Positions 6,276-10,745 of a DNA stretch of 10,745 nucleotides are shown piece by piece. A program made the position numbers and the translations under genes. The DNA is taken from positions 1-10,745 of the forward strand of contig CALAZQ010000208.1 in the NCBI GenBank assembly GCA_937926325.1. Reading direction: 5' to 3'. This stretch comes from an uncultured Planctomycetaceae bacterium. GTDB lineage: Bacteria; Planctomycetota; Planctomycetia; Pirellulales; UBA1268. Positions within the stretch are counted from its first letter, which is position 1, and each line of letters begins with the position of its first letter. The notes beneath the pieces are model-generated. The model had not been told where the DNA came from and did not search any database. It worked only from the letters and a program-made list of their open reading frames with translations.

Positions 6276-8441
6276 TCAGGGCGAGTTGGCCCAGCCCTCC
6301 CCGGCCCGGGCCACCCAGGCAGCGTCGCCGTAGACACCCGCCCGCGACCAATCATACGGTTTGAAGCCGAGGGCAATCGCCGGCGACTCAGGCCGCAGCC
6401 GATAGTCCCGCTGGGCCGGATTCACAAACAGCGGATCGGCCACGACCGACCCCTGCTCGTGCCCCGCGGCCTGCCAGTCAGCCAGTGGCTTGCCCAGAAA
6501 GGTGACGGCCTCGCCCGCGGTGTTCCACCAGCAGTTGTTGCCGGTGACGGTCTGCATCTTGTCCCAGCGGCCGGTAATCGCCTTGCCGGTGGCCCAGGCA
6601 ATGATGTTGTGTTCAAAGGTGAACGACAGATGATCCTCCACCCGTGTCGCCTGAATCTGCTGGTCGGTCGCATCGAGCAGCACGTTGTGGCGAATCGTGT
6701 TCTCCTTGCCGTAGTGCTGGTGAAAGCCACCTGACTTCGTGTTGTAGACGAGGTTGTGTTCAAAGGTGATGCCAGAGGACCCCTCGTCGGTGTAGAGCCC
6801 CCAACCGCCATAGGAGTGGCTGGTAATGTCGTGAAAGACGTTCCCCCGAACCACCGTGCCTTCTGACGGGCCGAGTGTGTAGATGCCGCCCATGTCAGAA
6901 AGCAGCCCCTGGCCAATCAGGTGGACGTGGTTGTCGAGAATCTGGTTGCGCTTGCAGCTGCTTTCGGCATAGCCCCACCGCCAGCCGACCGAGATGCCGG
7001 TGTAGAAGAAGTCAAAGATCTCGTTGTGGCTGACGACGTTGTCGGGGCTGTAGCCAATCCAGACGCCGACCGCGCAGGGAAACAGCCGCCCACCGTGGCG
7101 GATGATGCAGTTGTCGATGGTGTTGCCGGTGGTTTCATGGGCGGCATCCTTGGCCTTGCCCATCTCACCAATCCGAATGCCCCCGGCACCGAGGTCTTCA
7201 AGCAGGCACCGCTCGATCCGGCAGTCACGGCAGCCGGCCCGCAGCCAGAGGCCGTAACGGCCGACATGGCTGATTTCACAGTCGCGAAAGACAACGCCAC
7301 GGCCACCAGTGACGGTCACAACGGCACCAATGGGTGCCGCCGCCTGGGCCGGCTCGACACCACCGGCCGGGGTGAGCAGCCGCGCATGGCGAAACGCGAG
7401 GCCCGAGAACGACAGCTGGTTGCAGAACCGTCCCGCTGCGGGTTCACCGCGAATCGTCAGCAGTTCGTCACAGACCGGCGCGATCATCTCGGCCGTCTCC
7501 AGCCGTTCGCCTGGCCGCGGCTTATAAAACAGCCGTTGCCGGTGATCGAGAAACCACTCGCCCGGTTCATCAAGAAAGCCTCGGGCGTTCTCGAGAACAA
7601 GCGTCGATTTCTGATCCCAGCGGTTCCAGGGCTTCATGCCGAGGCCGCTGGTGACGAGCCGATTGGACCCTGGCTCGACTGCTTCCAGAAACCGCTTGGT
7701 GACGTCCCACTTGTGATAGACATTCAGCAGCACATCGCTCGCAGCCTCCGGCGGCAGATTCGCCACCGTGGCAAAATCAGCCGGCAGCAGTTGCAGCGTC
7801 TGCCGGGCCCGCTGCGGCCGGCCCTTCGACCCAAGCGTTTTCAGGGCCTCCGGCGAAAGCGGCTGGCCTGCTTCATCGAGTCCAGCTTCAGTGGCAGCCA
7901 CCACCGCGAAGGTGCCGACGTCAGGCTCGCGGGCCCGGACTGCCCGGCGGCCGTTGACAAACAGCTGCTCAAATCGCCACGGGTTGTTCTGCGGCAGATC
8001 GACCACCCAGAGCGCGGCGTCAGCTCCGCTTCCAGGCCGGAAACCGGTGATCCGCCGGCCGCCGCTGATCACCGGTCGGGCCCCGGGGGCCGCCTCATAG
8101 GAGACCGAAGCGGTTTTTGTTCCCCCATCTTCCGGACCGAGGACGAATGGCTCTTGAACAAAATAGATTCCATCAGCCACCACCACCCGCACCGGCTCAT
8201 CGCGGCGGCCGCTGTCGGCTGCCCGCAGTTCCCGCACCCGGTCGCGGGCCCGGCTGAGGCTGGCCACCGGCCCGTCGGTGCGGTCGGCATTGGGCTGGGG
8301 CAGGCTGCCGCTCCAACTGTCATCGCCAGTGGGGCTGACATGGACAACGATCTCAGCCCGGGCCGAGTGGGCTGCGAGCAGCACCAGGAGCGTGAGGAGA
8401 CAAAGGCGGGAGGGCTGGAGATTCAGTGATTTTTGCTTCAT
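6276..8441 (-). CDS. Secreted right-handed parallel beta-helix protein, probable GH141-like glycoside hydrolase
   Basis: Predicted secreted carbohydrate-active protein of 721 aa. Residues 1-29 are a Sec signal peptide ([16 protein letters not shown], AxA cleavage site, no lipobox Cys). The mature start, [21 protein letters not shown] plus [18 protein letters not shown] and [13 protein letters not shown], is the standard opening of large beta-helix enzymes from Bacteroidetes and planctomycetes. An inserted domain (about 150-330) is followed by parallel beta-helix coils (about 340-640) rich in repeats such as [42 protein letters not shown] and [28 protein letters not shown] (Asp516) and YTDEGSS (Asp552) are strongly conserved-looking acidic loops and candidate catalytic residues. 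GH141, whose known members act on fucose- or xylose-containing plant glycans, is the closest family I recognise; I cannot confirm it without a search. The ATG at 8441 has GAGGT 10 bases upstream. It precedes hypF by 17 bases. The substrate is unknown. Confidence 0.85.
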   Translation of the reverse strand: MKQKSLNLQPSRLCLLTLLVLLAAHSARAEIVVHVSPTGDDSWSGSLPQPNADRTDGPVASLSRARDRVRELRAADSGRRDEPVRVVVADGIYFVQEPFVLGPEDGGTKTASVSYEAAPGARPVISGGRRITGFRPGSGADAALWVVDLPQNNPWRFEQLFVNGRRAVRAREPDVGTFAVVAATEAGLDEAGQPLSPEALKTLGSKGRPQRARQTLQLLPADFATVANLPPEAASDVLLNVYHKWDVTKRFLEAVEPGSNRLVTSGLGMKPWNRWDQKSTLVLENARGFLDEPGEWFLDHRQRLFYKPRPGERLETAEMIAPVCDELLTIRGEPAAGRFCNQLSFSGLAFRHARLLTPAGGVEPAQAAAPIGAVVTVTGGRGVVFRDCEISHVGRYGLWLRAGCRDCRIERCLLEDLGAGGIRIGEMGKAKDAAHETTGNTIDNCIIRHGGRLFPCAVGVWIGYSPDNVVSHNEIFDFFYTGISVGWRWGYAESSCKRNQILDNHVHLIGQGLLSDMGGIYTLGPSEGTVVRGNVFHDITSHSYGGWGLYTDEGSSGITFEHNLVYNTKSGGFHQHYGKENTIRHNVLLDATDQQIQATRVEDHLSFTFEHNIIAWATGKAITGRWDKMQTVTGNNCWWNTAGEAVTFLGKPLADWQAAGHEQGSVVADPLFVNPAQRDYRLRPESPAIALGFKPYDWSRAGVYGDAAWVARAGEGWANSP

Positions 8442-8503
8442 TCGAACGGCGACCTCAGCGTATTGAAAGTGACTCTGCTTTGCTGCCGGTGTAAAATCCC
8501 ACT

Positions 8504-8522
8504 GCCGGCCCGCTCAGCCGGC
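8504..8522 (-). terminator. Weak hairpin at the end of the ABC-F gene
   Basis: Two copies of the self-complementary GCCGGC (8504-8509 and 8517-8522) flank a 7-base loop that holds the ABC-F TGA stop. On the minus strand the stem is followed, after AGTGGGA, by four T residues. This is a weak intrinsic-terminator shape. GCCGGC is frequent in this genome, so the pairing may be fortuitous. The 72-base gap to the beta-helix start shows no strong promoter. Confidence 0.25.
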
Positions 8523-10325
8523 CTGCTCCAGCGTCTCCCAGCGGGCATAGGCGGCGACGAGGGCAGCCTCGAGTTGTTTGAGCTGCTGCTGCGTGGCGGC
8601 GATTGTCTCGGCCGGCTGCTGGTAGAAGGCCGGCTCGGCCATGGTTTGGTGGAGCACCGCCAGATCAGCCTCCAACTGCTCAATCTGCTGCGGCAGTTGA
8701 TCGAGCTCCCGCTGATCCTTGTAGCTCAGCTTTTTTGGTTTGGCCGGAGCGACTGCTGATGATTTCGCCGGTGCCGCGGTCGCGGCCGCTGGCTTGCCGC
8801 CGCCGGGAGCCGCCGCTGCGGGTGCCTGCCGTTGCCGCTGCCAGTCGGTGTAGCCACCGACATACTCCCGCGGCCCGGCCGGCTCGAAGGCGATCACGCT
8901 GGTGACGACATTGTCGAGGAAGGCCCGGTCGTGGCTGACCACCAGCACCGTGCCGGAGAAGGCCACCAGCTTTTCTTCGAGCAGTTCAAGAGTTTCCAGA
9001 TCGAGGTCGTTGGTCGGCTCATCGAGCACGAGCACATTGGCCGGCTGGGCAAACAACCGGGCCAGCAGCAGCCGGTTCCGCTCGCCCCCCGAGAGAAACT
9101 TCACCGGCAGGCGGGCCCGCTCTGGTTCGAACAGAAAGTCCTGCAGATAGCCGATTACATGCCGGCGGTTGCCGTCGATCGTGACAAAGTCGTTGCCGTC
9201 GTTGACCTGATCGATCACCGGCTGCTCGGCCGCCAGCTGGCCCCGTAGCTGGTCAAAGTAGCGGACGGCCAGGTTGGTTCCGGTGCGGACCGTGCCGGCC
9301 TGCGGCTCAAGCTCGCCCAGCAACAGCCGCAACAGTGTCGTCTTGCCAACGCCGTTGGGGCCGACCAGGCCGATCTTGTCACCCCGGATGATGGTGGTGG
9401 AAAAGTCGGCCACGATCGGCCGGCTGTCATAGCTGAACTGTAGCTGCTTCGCCTCGCAGACGAGGGTGCCACTGCGGGCTGCCTCCTGGATGCTCAGCGT
9501 CGCCTTCCCCTGCTGCTCCCGCCGCTGCCGTCGCTGCTCCCGCATCTGCTTGAGCGCCCGCACCCGGCCCTCGTTGCGGGTGCGACGGGCCTTGATGCCC
9601 CGCCTGATCCAGGCCTCCTCCTCAGCCAGCCGCTTGTCGAACAGGGCATTTTGTTTTTCTTCAGCCTCGAGAGCCGCAGCCTTGCGTTCCAGAAAGGTGT
9701 CGTAGTCGCAGTCCCAATCGAAGAGCCGGCCCCGGTCGAGTTCCCAGATGCGATTGGCCAGCCGGCGCAGGAAGCCGCGGTCGTGGGTGATGAACAGCAG
9801 CGTGCCCCGCCAGCCGGCCAGAAACGACTCCAGCCACTCGATCGCCTCAAGGTCGAGATGGTTGGTCGGCTCATCGAGCAGCAGCAGGTCGGGCTCGGTC
9901 ACCAGGGCCCGGGCCAGCAGCACCCGCCGCTTGCGGCCCGCCGACAGCGTGGCAACGTCGGCCTCGGCATCGAGCCCCATCTGCTCAAGCAACTGTCGGG
10001 CCCGGGTCTCTGCCTGCCAGTCCTCAACCAGGCCAGCCTCCACCTCGGCCTCGAGCGGTGCCTGGATGACGTCGAGCACCCGCCCGACCAGCTCGGCCGG
10101 CACCTCCTGCGGCAGGAAGGCGACGGTGGCACCCGGCCCCAGGGTGCAGCCGCCGTCGTCAGGCTCCTGCTCACCGGTGATCAGCCGTAAAAGCGTGGTC
10201 TTGCCGGCCCCGTTGCGGCCAAGCAGGCCGATGCGTTGGCCCGGCTCGATCGTTTTGGTGACCCCCGCCAGCAGCGACACACCACGAAAGGCGAGGGAAA
10301 GATCATCAAGGGAGAGGAGTGGCAT
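8514..10325 (-). CDS. uup: ABC-F family ATPase, Uup type
   Basis: Soluble ATPase with two ABC domains and no membrane segment; 603 aa from the chosen ATG. ABC-F proteins act on ribosomes or, for Uup, also in genome stability and branched-DNA tolerance. Domain 1 has Walker A GRNGAGKTT (36-44), signature LSAGRKRR (127-134), Walker B LLLLDEPTNHLD (147-158) and THDR (180-183). The interdomain linker (about 213-280) carries WIRRGIKARRTRNEGRVRALK, typical of Uup. Domain 2 has GPNGVGKTT (322-330), GYLQDFLFEPERA (392-404), LSGGERNRL (411-419), VLVLDEPTNDLD (431-442) and SHDR (464-467). An Ala/Pro-rich tether (about 501-533) leads to a coiled-coil C-terminal domain (534-603), the DNA-binding part in Uup. 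The first signature has LSAG instead of LSGG. The frame is open upstream to 10454, but that extension overlaps the HEPN gene and is low-complexity; MPLLSLDDLSLAFRG is the normal family start. No ribosome binding site is clear, so coupling to the HEPN gene 14 bases upstream is possible. Confidence 0.95.
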   Translation of the reverse strand: MPLLSLDDLSLAFRGVSLLAGVTKTIEPGQRIGLLGRNGAGKTTLLRLITGEQEPDDGGCTLGPGATVAFLPQEVPAELVGRVLDVIQAPLEAEVEAGLVEDWQAETRARQLLEQMGLDAEADVATLSAGRKRRVLLARALVTEPDLLLLDEPTNHLDLEAIEWLESFLAGWRGTLLFITHDRGFLRRLANRIWELDRGRLFDWDCDYDTFLERKAAALEAEEKQNALFDKRLAEEEAWIRRGIKARRTRNEGRVRALKQMREQRRQRREQQGKATLSIQEAARSGTLVCEAKQLQFSYDSRPIVADFSTTIIRGDKIGLVGPNGVGKTTLLRLLLGELEPQAGTVRTGTNLAVRYFDQLRGQLAAEQPVIDQVNDGNDFVTIDGNRRHVIGYLQDFLFEPERARLPVKFLSGGERNRLLLARLFAQPANVLVLDEPTNDLDLETLELLEEKLVAFSGTVLVVSHDRAFLDNVVTSVIAFEPAGPREYVGGYTDWQRQRQAPAAAAPGGGKPAAATAAPAKSSAVAPAKPKKLSYKDQRELDQLPQQIEQLEADLAVLHQTMAEPAFYQQPAETIAATQQQLKQLEAALVAAYARWETLEQAG

Positions 10326-10339
10326 GGGGCAGGCAGTGA

Positions 10340-10745
10340 CTAATCGTTCGCGGTGGGCGGCAGGCGGCCAAAGACCGCCTGCATGACGGCTAGGTGACCT
10401 GGCAGACGGGCGAGAATGCCGGGAATGATCTCTTGCTTGTAGACGTGGCTGCAACGATTCCTGTCGTCATACATCTGCATCGCAGCGGGATACTCCGCTT
10501 CATGAAGGTATCCGCAGGCGACCGCATCTTTGAGCACACCCTTGGGGCTATTCGGCACCAGTCGCTGTTCCGACAGCAGAACAGACCGAACATATTTCCA
10601 GAAGAGTTCCACCGTGTACTCAAACTTTTGAATCTGTCCGTTTTCCAGCAGATCACGGATGGTGTCAGGGTACTCGGAAAGGTCAGGTTCAAGCGCATCG
10701 GCCAACCCTTGCAGGGGCCGCCGCAGGATGTTTTGCCCTAGTTCG
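10340..10745 (-). CDS. HI0074-type HEPN protein (nucleotidyltransferase substrate-binding), 5' end outside window
   Basis: Small helical protein of the HI0074 / HEPN group, which pairs with a minimal nucleotidyltransferase (MNT). In characterised HEPN-MNT pairs the HEPN protein is an RNase toxin that the MNT silences by adding AMP to the Tyr of the Rx4HxY motif. The key blocks here are IQKFEYTVELFWKYVR, SPKGVLKDAVACGYL and DRNRCSHVYK, which carries a complete Rx4HxY motif (Arg codon 10462-10460, His 10447-10445, Tyr 10441-10439). The frame is open to the window edge. The residues before the TTG at 10705 (QNILRRPLQGLADALE) match the first helix expected in this family, so I treat the TTG as internal and the gene as cut at the edge, with 134 residues visible. 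No MNT gene lies on the downstream side; it could be just beyond the right edge. The uup gene starts 14 bases after the TAG. Confidence 0.85.
   Translation of the reverse strand, partial: ELGQNILRRPLQGLADALEPDLSEYPDTIRDLLENGQIQKFEYTVELFWKYVRSVLLSEQRLVPNSPKGVLKDAVACGYLHEAEYPAAMQMYDDRNRCSHVYKQEIIPGILARLPGHLAVMQAVFGRLPPTAND

Noticed and set aside
3886..6333. Several + strand frames of 140-241 codons opposite hypF
   Set aside because: They lie fully within a complete hypF gene whose zinc fingers and Kae1-like motifs are intact, and their translations are low-complexity without family features.
6921..8429. A 502-codon open frame on the + strand opposite the beta-helix gene
   Set aside because: Its translation shows no recognisable domain or motif and mirrors the coding frame of a clear secreted beta-helix protein. 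Long antisense frames are expected in GC-rich genes.
8454..8495. A TTTACA box (8495-8490) as a -35 element for the beta-helix gene
   Set aside because: The sequence 17 bases downstream is TCACTT, a poor -10 box, so a promoter call is not supported.
10326..10454. A 43-codon N-terminal extension of the uup frame
   Set aside because: It overlaps the end of the HEPN gene, is rich in Arg, Ser and Pro, and precedes the standard ABC-F start at MPLLSLDDLS.

Overview
The window looks like ordinary chromosomal DNA from a GC-rich, free-living, polysaccharide-degrading bacterium, most plausibly a planctomycete. This placement is an inference from gene content: a C-terminal sulfatase fragment, a Tat-exported sugar isomerase/epimerase-like TIM-barrel protein, a secreted right-handed beta-helix protein of the GH141-like type, an Uma2-family nuclease and weak Shine-Dalgarno signals. 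No rRNA, tRNA, CRISPR array, transposase or phage gene was seen.

Layout. On the + strand, the left edge holds the 3' part of a sulfatase gene (1-815), followed after about 97 bases by the isomerase-like gene (913-2019). All other genes lie on the minus strand. Reading right to left they are: an HI0074-type HEPN protein that runs off the right edge (10745-10340), a Uup-type ABC-F ATPase (10325-8514), a secreted beta-helix protein (8441-6276), the hydrogenase maturation protein HypF (6258-3895), a secreted glycerophosphodiester phosphodiesterase (3813-2968) and an Uma2-family endonuclease (2679-2050). The isomerase and Uma2 genes converge on a perfect 8-bp inverted repeat at 2044-2067.

How the genes relate. 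The sulfatase/isomerase pair and the beta-helix protein fit extracellular breakdown of sulfated or complex glycans. HypF sits 17 bases behind the beta-helix gene with its own ribosome binding site, but no other hydrogenase maturation gene is present, so it is an orphan here. The HEPN and Uup genes are 14 bases apart and probably share a transcript. The phosphodiesterase and Uma2 genes each have a recognisable promoter of their own. The Uma2 promoter (perfect TTGACA, 17-bp spacer, TATCTT) ends so close to the ATG that a leaderless or nearly leaderless mRNA is predicted, and a 10-bp palindrome overlaps its -10 box.

Nothing in the window clearly amounts to a new multi-gene system. The points most worth following are the leaderless Uma2 promoter with its operator-like palindrome, the HEPN protein with a complete Rx4HxY motif whose nucleotidyltransferase partner would lie outside the window, the orphan hypF, and the isomerase-like protein that lacks the usual HxKD motif.
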